This document shows positions 45,933 through 55,692 of a DNA stretch of 58,523 bases, piece by piece. The stretch's first letter is position 1, and each line of letters starts with the position of its first letter. Position numbers and translations under genes: made by a program. This DNA is from Oscillospiraceae bacterium HV4-5-C5C (lineage in GTDB: Bacteria; Bacillota; Clostridia; Saccharofermentanales; Fastidiosipilaceae): assembly GCA_012034405.1 (NCBI GenBank), contig JAAVLZ010000019.1, positions 1-58,523 of the forward strand, written 5' to 3'. The notes beneath the pieces are model-generated. The model was given only the letters and a program-made list of their open reading frames with translations. It searched no databases and was not told the origin of the DNA.

Positions 45933-48900
45933 ATGGCTAAAGAAAAAAAGTACATGACGATGGACGGTAACACCGCTGCGGCGTATACCTCCTACGCATT
46001 TACTGAAGTTGCCGGTATCTATCCCATTACCCCGTCGTCCCCGATGGCTGATGTGGTGGATCAGTGGTCCCAGCAGGGCCGTTTGAATGGCTTCGGCCAG
46101 ACGGTCCATGTAGTGGAGATGCAGTCTGAAGGCGGTGCTGCCGGCGTGGTGCACGGCTCACTCAACAGCGGCGCGCTGACGACAACCTATACTGCTTCAC
46201 AGGGTTTGCTGCTGATGATCCCCAATATGTATAAAATTGCGGGTGAGTTATTACCTTGTGTATTTCATGTTTCGGCGCGTGCTTTGGCAAGCCACGCTTT
46301 GTCCATTTTTGGCGACCATTCAGACGTGATGGCCTGCCGCCAGACTGGTTTTGCCATGCTGGCTTCAGACAGTGTACAGCAGGCTACTGACCTGGCTGCC
46401 GTTGCTCATTTGGCTACGATTAAATCTCGCGTACCGTTCATGCATTTCTTTGATGGCTTCCGCACATCACATGAAATCCAGAAGATCGAAGTACAGGACT
46501 ATGATGATTTAACCGCGCTGATTGACCAGAAGGCCCTGGCGGAATTCCGCGCCCGGTCACTGTCACCTAATCACCCCACATTAAAAGGTACCGCCCAAAA
46601 TCCGGATATCTTTTTCCAGGCACGGGAGGCTTCTAACCCGTACTACAATGCTGTTCCTGAAATTGTTGAAGAGTACATGGGCAAGATCAATGAGCTGACC
46701 GGCCGCGATTATAAGCTCTTCAATTATTATGGCGCGCCGGACGCTGATCGCGTCGTCGTGGCTATGGGTTCGGTCTGCCAGGCTCTTGAGGAGACCATTG
46801 ACTACCTCAACGCCCATGGTGAAAAAGTCGGTATGGTGAACGTTCACCTGTACCGGCCGTTCTCCAACGCCCGCCTGCTGGCGGCTATCCCTGCCTCCGC
46901 CAAAAAGATCGCGGTGCTTGACCGCACCAAAGAGCCAGGCGCTGAGGGCGAGCCCTTGTTCCTGGATGTCGTGGCAGCCTTTGCCGGCAAAGCCAACGCG
47001 CCGCAAATCGTGGGCGGCCGTTATGGTCTGGGTTCCAAGGACACGACGCCCGACCAGCTGCTGGCTGTCTACAAAAACCTGAAACAAGCCGAACCCAGAC
47101 ATAACTTCACCATCGGGATTGTGGACGATGTCACCCACCTGTCTCTGCCGATTGACGAGCGCATTGATGTGGCGACTGAAGGCACCATCGCCTGCCGCTT
47201 CTGGGGCCTGGGTTCTGACGGCACGGTTGGTGCCAACAAAAACTCCATCAAGATCATTGGCGACCATACGGACCTGTACGCTCAGGCTTACTTCTCCTAT
47301 GATTCCAAAAAGTCCGGCGGTATCACGATTTCTGATCTGCGCTTTGGCAAAACACCGATCCGTTCGCCGTACCTGATCAATATGGCCAACTTTGTCAGCT
47401 GTTCCCAGCAGTCTTATGTTGATAAATACGACATGCTGAGTTCCCTGAAGCCCGGCGGTACCTTCCTGCTGAATACCCTGTGGAAGAAAGAAGAACTGGG
47501 TGAACATCTGCCTGCGGCGATGAAGCGCTATCTGGCAAAGAATAACATCAGTTTCTATATCATTGACGCGGTAACCCTGGCCGCGGAAATTGGCCTGGGC
47601 AACCGTACCAACACCGTGCTGCAGTCTGCTTTCTTTAAGCTGGCTAACGTGCTGCCGGTTGAAAAGGCGGTCGAGTACATGAAGAAGGCCATCGTCAAGT
47701 CCTATGGACGCAAGGGCGATGACATTGTCAACATGAACTACAAGGCAGTGGATGCCGGCCTGGATAACATTGTTAAGGTTGACGTTCCGGCAGACTGGGC
47801 TGACGCGGCTGACGCGCCGGTTGAAAAGAAGAACGTGCCGGTCTTCATAGAAGACGTGGCAGAAGTCATGAACGCTCAGCAAGGTGACAGCCTGCCGGTC
47901 AGCACCTTTATAGACAGCGCTGACGGCACCTTCCCTCAGGGCACGTCCCAGTATGAAAAGCGCGGTATTGCGACTGAAATTCCGGTCTGGATTCCGGAAA
48001 ACTGCATCCAGTGCAACCAGTGCTCTTATGTCTGCCCGCACGGCGTTATCCGCCCGTACCTGCTGACTGATGAGGAGGCCGCTGGCGCGCCGGAGACGGC
48101 TAAAACTGTTCAGGGCATGAAGCCATATGATCAGTATCGTTTCCGCATTCAATTGTCTGCTTTGGACTGCACCGGCTGCGCTTCCTGCGTGAATACCTGC
48201 CCGGCTAAGGAAAAGGCGCTGGTGCTGATGCCGTTAGGCGAGCATCTGGATGAGGCGACCAACTGGGATTATCTGTATAAACTGCCCCGTAAGCCTAATC
48301 CTATGAAGAAGAGCATGGTTAAGGGTTCTCAGTTTGAGAAGCCTTATCTGGAGTTCTCCGGCGCCTGCGCTGGCTGCGGCGAGACGCCTTATGCCAAGCT
48401 GGTGACCCAGCTCTTTGGCGACCGTATGATGATTGCCAATGCCACCGGCTGCTCCTCCATCTGGGGCGGCTCAGCGCCTTCCACACCGTATACCACGGAT
48501 GCCAATGGCCGCGGTCCGTCATGGGCTAACTCCTTGTTTGAAGACAACGCGGAATATGGTCTGGGTATGTATCTGGGCTATAAGCAGATCCGTGACCGCA
48601 TGACCGCTCAGCTGGAACAGCTGGAGTCCATCGGTGATGAGCAGATCAAGACGGCAGTTGCTGAATGGATGAGCAAAAAGGACGACAGTGACCAGACCAT
48701 TGCCGCCAGTGAGTCACTGGTGAACGCTCTGGAGGGTGTCCAAAGCGACAACCCGCAGGTGCGTAATCTGCTTGAAACCGTCAAGGCTGGTGAGGATTAC
48801 CTGTCCAAACGTTCTTGCTGGATCTTTGGCGGCGACGGCTGGGCTTATGATATCGGCTACGGCGGCCTGGATCATGTGCTGTCTACCGGTAACAATGTCA

Positions 48901-49466
48901 ACGTCCTGGTCTTTGATACTGAGGTTTATTCCAATACCGGCGGTCAGGCTTCTAAAGCTACGCAGTACGGCGCGGTGGCGCAATTTGCTGCGGGCGGCAA
49001 ATCTGTCCGTAAAAAGGATCTGGGCCTGATGGCTACCACTTACGGCTATGTCTATGTGGCTCAGATTTCTATGGGTGCTAACCAGGCTCAGACTCTGAAA
49101 GCCTTGATGGAAGCTGAGTCCTATGATGGACCGTCTCTGGTCATCGCTTATGCCCCTTGTATCAACCACGGGATTAAGGGCGGCCTGCGTTATGCCCAGA
49201 CCCGCGAAAAGGACGCTGTTGCTTGCGGCTACTGGCATCTGTGGAGATATGATCCCAGGCTGGCAGCTCAGGGCAAAAACCCCTTCCAGCTGGATTCCAA
49301 GGAGCCTAACGGCGACTTCCGCGCTTTCCTGATGAAAGAAGTCCGCTACAGCTCCCTGCTGAAGAAGTATCCGGAAGACAAGGTGGAGGCTATCTTTACC
49401 AAGGCCGAAGAGGATGCCAAGATCCGTTACAACTCTTATCTGCGGATGAAGGAAGCGACGGTCTGA
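45933..49466 (+). CDS. nifJ: Pyruvate:ferredoxin (flavodoxin) oxidoreductase
   Basis: A 1177-residue single-chain enzyme that oxidises pyruvate with CoA to acetyl-CoA and CO2 and reduces ferredoxin. Domain order is the usual one: an N-terminal thiamine-binding region (TEVAGIYPITPSSPMAD), the CoA-binding region, two [4Fe-4S] sites (CIQCNQCSYVCPH and CTGCASCVNTCP), the proximal-cluster and thiamine domain (CAGCGETPYAKL; GDGWAYDIGYGGLDHV; TEVYSNTGGQ). AAGGAG precedes the ATG. It links glycolysis to ferredoxin-dependent hydrogenase, consistent with the hyd genes. It is monocistronic between a promoter and a terminator. Confidence 0.97.
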   Translation: MAKEKKYMTMDGNTAAAYTSYAFTEVAGIYPITPSSPMADVVDQWSQQGRLNGFGQTVHVVEMQSEGGAAGVVHGSLNSGALTTTYTASQGLLLMIPNMYKIAGELLPCVFHVSARALASHALSIFGDHSDVMACRQTGFAMLASDSVQQATDLAAVAHLATIKSRVPFMHFFDGFRTSHEIQKIEVQDYDDLTALIDQKALAEFRARSLSPNHPTLKGTAQNPDIFFQAREASNPYYNAVPEIVEEYMGKINELTGRDYKLFNYYGAPDADRVVVAMGSVCQALEETIDYLNAHGEKVGMVNVHLYRPFSNARLLAAIPASAKKIAVLDRTKEPGAEGEPLFLDVVAAFAGKANAPQIVGGRYGLGSKDTTPDQLLAVYKNLKQAEPRHNFTIGIVDDVTHLSLPIDERIDVATEGTIACRFWGLGSDGTVGANKNSIKIIGDHTDLYAQAYFSYDSKKSGGITISDLRFGKTPIRSPYLINMANFVSCSQQSYVDKYDMLSSLKPGGTFLLNTLWKKEELGEHLPAAMKRYLAKNNISFYIIDAVTLAAEIGLGNRTNTVLQSAFFKLANVLPVEKAVEYMKKAIVKSYGRKGDDIVNMNYKAVDAGLDNIVKVDVPADWADAADAPVEKKNVPVFIEDVAEVMNAQQGDSLPVSTFIDSADGTFPQGTSQYEKRGIATEIPVWIPENCIQCNQCSYVCPHGVIRPYLLTDEEAAGAPETAKTVQGMKPYDQYRFRIQLSALDCTGCASCVNTCPAKEKALVLMPLGEHLDEATNWDYLYKLPRKPNPMKKSMVKGSQFEKPYLEFSGACAGCGETPYAKLVTQLFGDRMMIANATGCSSIWGGSAPSTPYTTDANGRGPSWANSLFEDNAEYGLGMYLGYKQIRDRMTAQLEQLESIGDEQIKTAVAEWMSKKDDSDQTIAASESLVNALEGVQSDNPQVRNLLETVKAGEDYLSKRSCWIFGGDGWAYDIGYGGLDHVLSTGNNVNVLVFDTEVYSNTGGQASKATQYGAVAQFAAGGKSVRKKDLGLMATTYGYVYVAQISMGANQAQTLKALMEAESYDGPSLVIAYAPCINHGIKGGLRYAQTREKDAVACGYWHLWRYDPRLAAQGKNPFQLDSKEPNGDFRAFLMKEVRYSSLLKKYPEDKVEAIFTKAEEDAKIRYNSYLRMKEATV

Positions 49467-49511
49467 GCTGACCGGCCGGTTCGGCTTTAAGCGAATCACG
49501 TTATTTACAAG

Positions 49512-49547
49512 GAGAAGACCGGGGTGCCATACCCTGGTCTTCTCTTT
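49512..49547 (+). terminator. Terminator of nifJ
   Basis: GAGAAGACC pairs with GGTCTTCTC, with further inner GGGT/ACCC pairing, followed by TTT. Confidence 0.8.
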
Positions 49548-49570
49548 GGTTCCGGAGAGGTTTCCTGGGC

Positions 49571-49576
49571 TATAAT
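49571..49576 (+). promoter_or_regulatory. -10 element of the primosome genes
   Basis: TATAAT lies about 125 bases before the DnaD-like start. TTGGTT 19 bases upstream is a poor -35. Confidence 0.4.
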
Positions 49577-49699
49577 AGAAGGAGCAATCATTTCAGGAAG
49601 GGCAAAGCTGCCCGGGACGGCAGGTAGGCCCTGACCCCGGCTTCATTGAAGTAAATCGTAAATAAGTGATCGTAAGTGAAAAGGAGGAAAGCAACTGTT

Positions 49700-50755
49700 T
49701 TGCTGATCAGATCTGAAAGCGACCCGCAATTTATGGATCTGGCTTTGCCGGATGTCTTTGTCACGGCGTATCTGCCACGTTTAGAGGGGACAGCGGTCAA
49801 GCTTTACCTCTGTTTGCTGCACTGCCAGGCGCGAGCACTGCCGTTTGAATTGTCAGAAGCCGTGCGGCTGTTGCAGACCACTGAGGATGATATAAAAGCT
49901 GCTTTGCTGAACCTGCAGCTGCAGGGCCTGCTGTTTCGCCCGGCTGCCGCGCGGGATGAATTGGTCCTGCGGGATTTAAAAAAACAGCCTGAAACAGAAT
50001 TGAATCCGGAAGAAGCGGTCCGGCGGATGACCGCGGATCCCAAGCGCCAGGATGTGGTGGACTCGATCAATAAGAGCTTTTTTAATGGCATTATGGGTCT
50101 GGACTGGTATCATCTGATTGATGTCTGGTTTGAAACCTATCAGTTTAAACCAGAAGTGATGTATACCTTGTTTTCTGAGGCTTATCAAAGCGGGAAGCTC
50201 AAGCGATCCTACGTATCCGCTGTCGCCAAAAGCTGGCATGAGCGGGGGATAAAGACCTATGAAGACCGGAAGCAGGATCAGGCCCAGCATGAAGCTAAAA
50301 ACAGTCTGGGACGCCAGGTCAGCCGCAGCTTGAATCAGGGGCCGCTGACTGCGGCCCAGGAACAACTGGTCAGCCACTGGGCGACTGACTACGGCTATGA
50401 CATGGATATCATCAGACTGGCTTTAGCCAAAGCTACGCAGACGCCCAAGGCCAGCTTGAACTACTTTGATAAAATCCTGAAGGAATGGCATGAAGCGGGT
50501 CTGAAGACAGCGGAGGCGGTTAACCGCTATGAGGAAAACCGCCGGGCCAAGCAGCTCGCCAAACGCCCCAAGAACGCGGCGTCGGGGGCAAGGAAAGGCA
50601 GCAACGTGGCAAACTTCAAACAACGCCAGTACAGTGACGACTTTTTCAGGCAATTTGAAGAAGATCCAAGATTTTTACTCAATCCGACCGAGCTGAAAGC
50701 GGACAGTCACCCGGCCGAGGCTCAGCCTGATCCGGGGCAGGATCCCGGGAAGTAA
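49700..50755 (+). CDS. dnaD: DnaD-domain primosome protein
   Basis: The open frame begins at 49676, but that segment contains the AGGAGG site itself. TTG 49700, twelve bases after it, is the likely start, giving 351 residues. The N-terminal winged-helix part (FVTAYLPRLEGTAVKLYLCLL) and a DnaD/DnaB_2 C-terminal domain (VSHWATDYGYDMDIIRLALAKATQTPKASLNYFDKIL split over the helix) with a YxxxIL-type motif are visible. In Firmicutes DnaD with DnaB and DnaI loads the replicative helicase. The DnaI-type gene follows 44 bases later. A basic, disordered C-terminal tail is present. Confidence 0.88.
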   Translation: MLIRSESDPQFMDLALPDVFVTAYLPRLEGTAVKLYLCLLHCQARALPFELSEAVRLLQTTEDDIKAALLNLQLQGLLFRPAAARDELVLRDLKKQPETELNPEEAVRRMTADPKRQDVVDSINKSFFNGIMGLDWYHLIDVWFETYQFKPEVMYTLFSEAYQSGKLKRSYVSAVAKSWHERGIKTYEDRKQDQAQHEAKNSLGRQVSRSLNQGPLTAAQEQLVSHWATDYGYDMDIIRLALAKATQTPKASLNYFDKILKEWHEAGLKTAEAVNRYEENRRAKQLAKRPKNAASGARKGSNVANFKQRQYSDDFFRQFEEDPRFLLNPTELKADSHPAEAQPDPGQDPGK

Positions 50756-50799
50756 TGCGGTCAAGATAAGCTAGCCTGATTAAGGAGAATACAGCGGTC

Positions 50800-51840
50800 A
50801 TGGATAAGCAGCCATTTTTGAATAATTACGCTCTGAATAAAAGCATCGCCGCAATTTATCATGATAAGCAGCAGGCGGCAGCCGCCCGGGGCCAGGCCCG
50901 GCGGCAACAGCTGCTGCAGGGGGATCCGGCGCTGGCAGCAGCTGACCGCCGTTTCCGGCAGGCAGCCGCCGCCAGACTGAAAGCGATACGAGGCGGCGGG
51001 GAGCCGCTACGGCAGGCCGGTCTGGATTTTGAAGCGGCCAGCCTGGCCAGGGAAACGCTGCTAAAGCAGCTGACTGGACTGACTGCGGCAGAATTTGACG
51101 GCCCGCTCTTCAGCTGCCCGGACTGCCAGGATCGCGGCAGACTGAGCGACGGCAGTTTCTGCCACTGCTATCGCGACACGGCCAAAGCTATCTTGCGGGA
51201 GGTTTCAAATCTGCAGCCTTTATCAGCGCTGCGTTTTGATCGGCTTCAACCAGACCTGTTTTCCGATCAGCCCTGGCCGCTGGAGGCAGACCGGTTCAGG
51301 CGCCCGCCGCGTGAGGCCGTGGGCATCATAGCGGCTGAACTCCAGGCTTACTGCCAGGCTTTTGACGCTTCAGCCAGTATGGCCAGTTACTTTCTGATGG
51401 GCCGGCCAGGTACCGGCAAAACATTTATGGCAGCGTCTGCCGGCAATGCCCTGCTTGACCGCGGCATTTTTGTGCTCTACCTCACTTCGCCGGAGTTTTT
51501 TGATCGGATGCTAAGCTACCGCAGAATGGAGGCGGCTTACGCGCCGGATCCCGAACGCCTGGAGCGAAGCCGGGACGCCTATGCCAATATATGTGAAGCG
51601 GAGCTGCTGATCCTGGATGACCTGGGTACTGAGACTGGCCTGATAGAGGAACGGCAGGCTAATCTGCTGGGTATTCTGAATGAGCGCTTTCAGAACGGCC
51701 TGCCTACCATGGTCTCCAGTAATCTGTCTCTAAAAGAGTTACAGGAAATGTATGATGAGCGACTGATGTCCCGGTTGTTAGGCCGCTTTAAGATCCTGCA
51801 TTTTTACGGCAATGATCTCCGGGCAATAAGAAGTGTCTGA
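50800..51840 (+). CDS. dnaI: DnaC/DnaI-type helicase loader ATPase
   Basis: A 346-residue AAA+ protein. The N-terminal half is helical and has a zinc-ribbon (CPDCQDRG, then FCHCY). The C-terminal ATPase has Walker A GRPGTGKT (near residue 202), Walker B LLILDDLG (near 268) and the sensor-1 segment TMVSSNLS. It loads the DnaB/DnaC helicase onto DNA during initiation or restart. Paired with dnaD. Confidence 0.9.
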   Translation: MDKQPFLNNYALNKSIAAIYHDKQQAAAARGQARRQQLLQGDPALAAADRRFRQAAAARLKAIRGGGEPLRQAGLDFEAASLARETLLKQLTGLTAAEFDGPLFSCPDCQDRGRLSDGSFCHCYRDTAKAILREVSNLQPLSALRFDRLQPDLFSDQPWPLEADRFRRPPREAVGIIAAELQAYCQAFDASASMASYFLMGRPGTGKTFMAASAGNALLDRGIFVLYLTSPEFFDRMLSYRRMEAAYAPDPERLERSRDAYANICEAELLILDDLGTETGLIEERQANLLGILNERFQNGLPTMVSSNLSLKELQEMYDERLMSRLLGRFKILHFYGNDLRAIRSV

Positions 51841-51870
51841 ATAACGCCGGCCGGCAAATTATTCAGACAC
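51833..51870. terminator. Inverted repeat spanning the dnaI stop codon
   Basis: GTGTCTGAATAA pairs with TTATTCAGACAC (12 bp) around a GC-rich 14-base loop. It includes the dnaI stop codon and lies between convergent dnaI and manA. Lacking a T-run, it may stabilise both mRNA ends or act weakly as a terminator. Confidence 0.5.
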
Positions 51871-51921
51871 CTGATCCAGGTATATTCAGGCAAGCCTGGC
51901 TGCCGTATTCCTGCCTGCGGT

Positions 51922-53019
51922 TCAGTGCTGCAGCAGGGAGGCTGCGTAAGGCCTTAAGCCCATCAGTTCATCCCAGCGTTCCGGCGGCGCGGCCTGCTTC
52001 AGCGCTGTCCAGAGCTGATTGACCTCGGTGGTATAGGAACTGACAAAGAGCGCGTCTTGCCCCTCCAGCTGATAAGTCCCCAGGGTGGCCGGAATAAAGA
52101 CAGTCTGCCCCATATTTATGACCAGATCTTCAGGGCCGGAAGCCAGATCAGCGGTGATGGTCAGCTGCCCACCCAGACAAGTCAGGATGCGAAACTGACC
52201 GCCCCTGGCCTGAAAGCTGCAGACTCCGTCCAGACGATCTTCTTCTACCGTGAAATAGCGGTTTATAACCAGCATGCGGCGCCGCAGGGGACCCGCGGCC
52301 GTCAGATTCAGACCGGGGAAGCGGACATGACCGCCCGCGTTGGTATAATCGATGACTTCCAGTGCCTTGGCCACATGCAGCGGGCGCAGGTTTCCGGCCG
52401 CATCGCGCCGATTGTAATCGTATACCCGATAAGTGGTATCGGAGTTTTGCTGTACTTCATATATGATCAGTCCCTCGGTGATAGCGTGTACCAGTCCGGC
52501 GGGAATGTTAATGCAGTCGCCGGCTTTAACCGGGACCTGCTGCAGACAGTCTTCGCAAGTACCATCTGCGATGGCCTCAGCAAATTGCTCCCGGGTGGTG
52601 CCGCTTTTAACTCCGGCAATGAGCTTGGCGCCTTCAGGCGCGTAAACCACGTACCACATTTCATTTTTGCCGTATTCACCCTGCTCATTTTTAAAGGCGT
52701 AGGCATCCGTCGGGTGGACCTGGACAGATAAGGCTGCGTTGGCGTCAATCAGCTTTATCAATAAGGGAAATTTAGTCCGGTCCCGTTCAGACATGTCCCG
52801 TCCCAACCAGGCTTCAGGATCCTTTTTCCAGACCTCATCAAAGACCTGGCCTGCCAGGGGGCCGTTGGCAATGACTGAAGGGCCGTTGGGGTGGCAGGAC
52901 AGTTCCCAGCTTTCCGCGACGGTGCCGGATGGAGGCAAAGCCTTGCCCCAGTCCGCCAGGCGGCGGCCGCCCCAGAGGTAATCTTTATAAACGGGTTGAA
53001 AAATGAGTGGGTAGACCAT
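51922..53019 (-). CDS. manA: Mannose-6-phosphate isomerase, class I
   Basis: A 365-residue zinc-dependent cupin isomerase interconverting mannose-6-phosphate and fructose-6-phosphate. The N-terminus YPLIFQPVYKDYLWGG, the zinc motif LSVQVHPTDAYA, NEMWYV and IPAGLVHAITEGLIIYEVQQNSD (in parts) are all typical. AGGAG precedes the ATG. It stands alone and would feed mannose-derived sugars or make mannose-6-phosphate for polysaccharide. Confidence 0.94.
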   Translation of the reverse strand: MVYPLIFQPVYKDYLWGGRRLADWGKALPPSGTVAESWELSCHPNGPSVIANGPLAGQVFDEVWKKDPEAWLGRDMSERDRTKFPLLIKLIDANAALSVQVHPTDAYAFKNEQGEYGKNEMWYVVYAPEGAKLIAGVKSGTTREQFAEAIADGTCEDCLQQVPVKAGDCINIPAGLVHAITEGLIIYEVQQNSDTTYRVYDYNRRDAAGNLRPLHVAKALEVIDYTNAGGHVRFPGLNLTAAGPLRRRMLVINRYFTVEEDRLDGVCSFQARGGQFRILTCLGGQLTITADLASGPEDLVINMGQTVFIPATLGTYQLEGQDALFVSSYTTEVNQLWTALKQAAPPERWDELMGLRPYAASLLQH

Positions 53020-53139
53020 AAATAACTCCTTTGATCAGTACCGGACTTAATAAAGCCAGGTGCAGCTATCGTCACGTGCAGCTGTTATTATACCGTTTAT
53101 CGCTTGAGCTTACCGCAGCTAGATGTCATAATGTAGGCT

Positions 53140-53577
53140 ATGCTGATACGTCATGGGATTGATATGGTCAAAATAGCCCGCATTGCCGCGCTTTGCCGCC
53201 GCCAGCAGAATCCGGCGGCCTTAGGGCGGATCTGGTCGGCTGAGGAACTGGCGCTGGCCAGCCAACGCGGTCTTGACAGTCCGGCTGCCGCGGCCTCCCT
53301 GGCTGCGGCATTTGCGGCCAGGGAGGCCGCGGCGAAAGCGCTGGGTACCGGCCTGGGCCGGGAGGGCGTCAGACTGGCAGATTTTGTAGTGGGGCATGAG
53401 CAATCCGGCCGCCCTTATCTCAGCATACAGGGAGCCGCCAGGGTGAAGATGGAGCAGCTGGGCCTGACGGCGGTGGAGCTGAGTCTCAGTCATGACGGAG
53501 ATTACGCACTGGCCAGTGTCATCATGTGGGGTGAGGGTAATCGGCCAGAGCCGCTGAGTCCGGCCCAGTCTGAATGA
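53140..53577 (+). CDS. acpS: Holo-[acyl-carrier-protein] synthase
   Basis: A 145-residue enzyme transferring 4'-phosphopantetheine from CoA to acyl carrier protein. The Mg2+ ligand Asp lies in HGIDMVKI and the Glu in AAREAAAKALGTG. The C-terminal LSLSHDGDYALASVI is also typical. It is slightly longer than the usual 120-130 residues. It is followed 10 bases later by an SH3-like membrane protein gene. Confidence 0.93.
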   Translation: MLIRHGIDMVKIARIAALCRRQQNPAALGRIWSAEELALASQRGLDSPAAAASLAAAFAAREAAAKALGTGLGREGVRLADFVVGHEQSGRPYLSIQGAARVKMEQLGLTAVELSLSHDGDYALASVIMWGEGNRPEPLSPAQSE

Positions 53578-53587
53578 GAAGGTAAAC

Positions 53588-55174
53588 GTGAAACGTTCTG
53601 ACAGATCTGATAAACAAGAAAAACAGCCGTCACCCGCAGCGATCCGGCAGTCTCCCCCTCTTGCCGGGGATACCCGGCTTTTGCGACCGCCGGGCACACC
53701 GGCCGCAGAGGACAGGCTCCCTGTTGCCGCGGCGCCCCAAAGACCGGCGGCTCCTGATCTGAACAGACCTGCGGCCGGCTCAGGCCAGCCCGGGCAAAAC
53801 CAGCCAGCCGGGCAGGGGGCGTCACGACTGAGCCTGGGCCAGGATCCGGCGGCAGCCAGGCCTGCCGGCAGTTTGACCGATCCTGAGGCCGTCAGCCGCC
53901 GGCAGCGACGGCGCTATGTGCGGGAGGCCAATCAGCGTTACCGCAAAAACCGTCGCCGCCGCCGGCTGGAACGCCTGAGGTTCTGGCGCCGCGGGGGTGA
54001 GGCGGATACGGCCCACCGCGTCCTGCCATCCTGGCTTCGCCCGTCTGCGTCGGCAGAAGAAAAAATCGAGCCGCATCAGATTCCCGGCTGGTTTTTTCCT
54101 ATGCTGTCACTGGCGGTCATTTTGCTGTTGCTGTTTGTGGTCCTGCCGCCGGTGCTGGAGAAGGTCGTTCCGGCTTTGCTGCCTCAGGAGGCGGCGGAAA
54201 CCGTCGCGCCAGATGAACAAACAGCTTATCCGGAGGGGACGATGGTCGTACTGGAGCCCGTGGCGGACGTCTATGAGCAGGCGGATATCAAGGCGGATCG
54301 CCTGACTCAGGTTTTATACAACGCTACGGTTCAGGCACTGGATCAAAGCGGGGTCACCACCGGCTTTACCCTGGTCAGGCTGGCTGACGGGCGGGAAGGG
54401 TACATAAAAACAGCGGCGCTGACGACTTCTTTGGTTTCGGTATCGGATCCCAGCCTTAAGACCCGTCTGGTCGTGACTGATCTCTATAAAAAGATCTTAA
54501 GTCAGGCCGGGAACGGCAATGAGCTGGCTGAAGTTAAGATGGGAACGGTGCTATACTCTTCTTACCACACCGCTACGGCTTATCGGGTCGTATTGCCCGG
54601 TGGCGGTGACGGCTGGATTACCTCTAATGGATTGCTGAGCCTGGACCGGGAGGAAAGCATTACGGAGAGCTCTGCGGAACAGTTTACCGATAGCTTACTT
54701 GCCTTTACCAACGCCACCTATCTGCCCGGCGGGGTGAGCTATCAGGGTGCTTCCTTAGAAGGGATTTTACCGATTGCCGCCTTTGTCAACGGCTTGTCCA
54801 TTCCCACTACCATACAGGAGCAGTATGACAGTTTGCCGGCAGTTGATAATGTTCTGAATGCCAATGGCTCCTTAAATTACTACCAGCTGCAAAATGGCGA
54901 CATCCTCTACCTGAAGGCCAGCAACAGTGACAGTACCACAGAAAGCACCGCGATTGAACCGGCGGTTATTGAAGATGAAACAACTACGGACAGCCAGGCT
55001 GGCACAGCGGTAGACCAGACCTTGGAGTCCGGTCCGGATGCTGTGGCCGTGTGGGTTGATTATGGCATTGTACTCTATGAGTCCAAAAGCGGTTTTACGC
55101 TTGAGGAGACTGACGCGGATACCCTGCTGGAAAGCTGGACCTTGATGGGCGTCAGACGCCCCTTTGAAAACTAG
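53588..55174 (+). CDS. Membrane protein with SH3-like extracellular domain, unknown function
   Basis: The 528-residue protein starts at GTG with GAAGG upstream. Residues 1-160 are a Pro/Arg/Gln-rich cytoplasmic region with strongly basic stretches (YRKNRRRRRLERLRFWRR). One membrane helix (residues 172-195) follows. The outside part starts with an SH3-like module (VYEQADIKADRLTQVLYN, GREGYIKTAAL) and continues with unrecognised sequence. It is encoded right after acpS and ends before a strong terminator. A role at the wall is likely from topology only. Confidence 0.65.
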   Translation: MKRSDRSDKQEKQPSPAAIRQSPPLAGDTRLLRPPGTPAAEDRLPVAAAPQRPAAPDLNRPAAGSGQPGQNQPAGQGASRLSLGQDPAAARPAGSLTDPEAVSRRQRRRYVREANQRYRKNRRRRRLERLRFWRRGGEADTAHRVLPSWLRPSASAEEKIEPHQIPGWFFPMLSLAVILLLLFVVLPPVLEKVVPALLPQEAAETVAPDEQTAYPEGTMVVLEPVADVYEQADIKADRLTQVLYNATVQALDQSGVTTGFTLVRLADGREGYIKTAALTTSLVSVSDPSLKTRLVVTDLYKKILSQAGNGNELAEVKMGTVLYSSYHTATAYRVVLPGGGDGWITSNGLLSLDREESITESSAEQFTDSLLAFTNATYLPGGVSYQGASLEGILPIAAFVNGLSIPTTIQEQYDSLPAVDNVLNANGSLNYYQLQNGDILYLKASNSDSTTESTAIEPAVIEDETTTDSQAGTAVDQTLESGPDAVAVWVDYGIVLYESKSGFTLEETDADTLLESWTLMGVRRPFEN

Positions 55175-55261
55175 GTCAGGGCAAAAGCAGGCGCCAGGGC
55201 GCTGAGCCGGGTGATCTGCTTCAGGCGCGGTGCCCCAACCCCCGGCGCCGAAAAACAGAAA

Positions 55262-55307
55262 ACTGCCCCGGTCTGCTTAAGTCAAGCAGACCGGGGCAGT
55301 ATTTTTT
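55262..55307 (+). terminator. Strong rho-independent terminator
   Basis: A perfect 17-bp stem (ACTGCCCCGGTCTGCTT against its complement) with a 5-base loop is followed by ATTTTTT. A-rich sequence on the other side allows weak activity for the convergent rpmB transcript too. Confidence 0.95.
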
Positions 55308-55422
55308 GCAGTTAACCGCAATCATCCGTTAGGCAATAAGGAATCCGTCTGTCAGCAGGAAAGGCGGTATCCATACCGCAAGTAACCCGGTGGCGCGGCC
55401 TTGAGATCGAGCCGACTCGTAA

Positions 55423-55620
55423 TTAAGCGCGTTCGACCTTGCCTGAACGGAGGCAACGGCTGCAAACATGCATTGTTTTGGGCGTACCATTGTCAATCAC
55501 CCTAACTTTGCGGACATTGGGCTTCTGCTGCGCGAGAGCACGACGAGATACCTGAGAACGCGTAATGCTGATCTTGCGGCCAAAAGAAATATCCTTGCTG
55601 CAAATGTCACATTTAGCCAT
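55423..55620 (-). CDS. rpmB: 50S ribosomal protein L28
   Basis: The open frame is longer upstream, but ATG 55620 with GGGAGGTG gives the canonical 65-residue L28 (MAKCDICSKDISFG). Two CxxC pairs (CDIC and CSRC) mark the zinc-binding form of L28. It is monocistronic, with its own promoter at 55663-55692. Confidence 0.96.
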   Translation of the reverse strand: MAKCDICSKDISFGRKISITRSQVSRRALAQQKPNVRKVRVIDNGTPKTMHVCSRCLRSGKVERA

Positions 55621-55662
55621 ATAAACACACCTCCCTTGCTGTCCATTAAAAACGCAATGATT

Positions 55663-55692
55663 AATATACCATATTGCCCCGCTTTTTGACAA
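55663..55692 (-). promoter_or_regulatory. Promoter of rpmB
   Basis: On the minus strand, TTGTCA (55692-55687) and TATATT (55668-55663) are separated by 18 bases. The start falls about 35-40 bases before the ATG. Confidence 0.7.

Noticed and set aside
46581-48152. 523-codon open frame on the minus strand
   Set aside because: It lies entirely antisense to nifJ, has no ribosome binding site or domain, and reflects the codon bias of the real gene.
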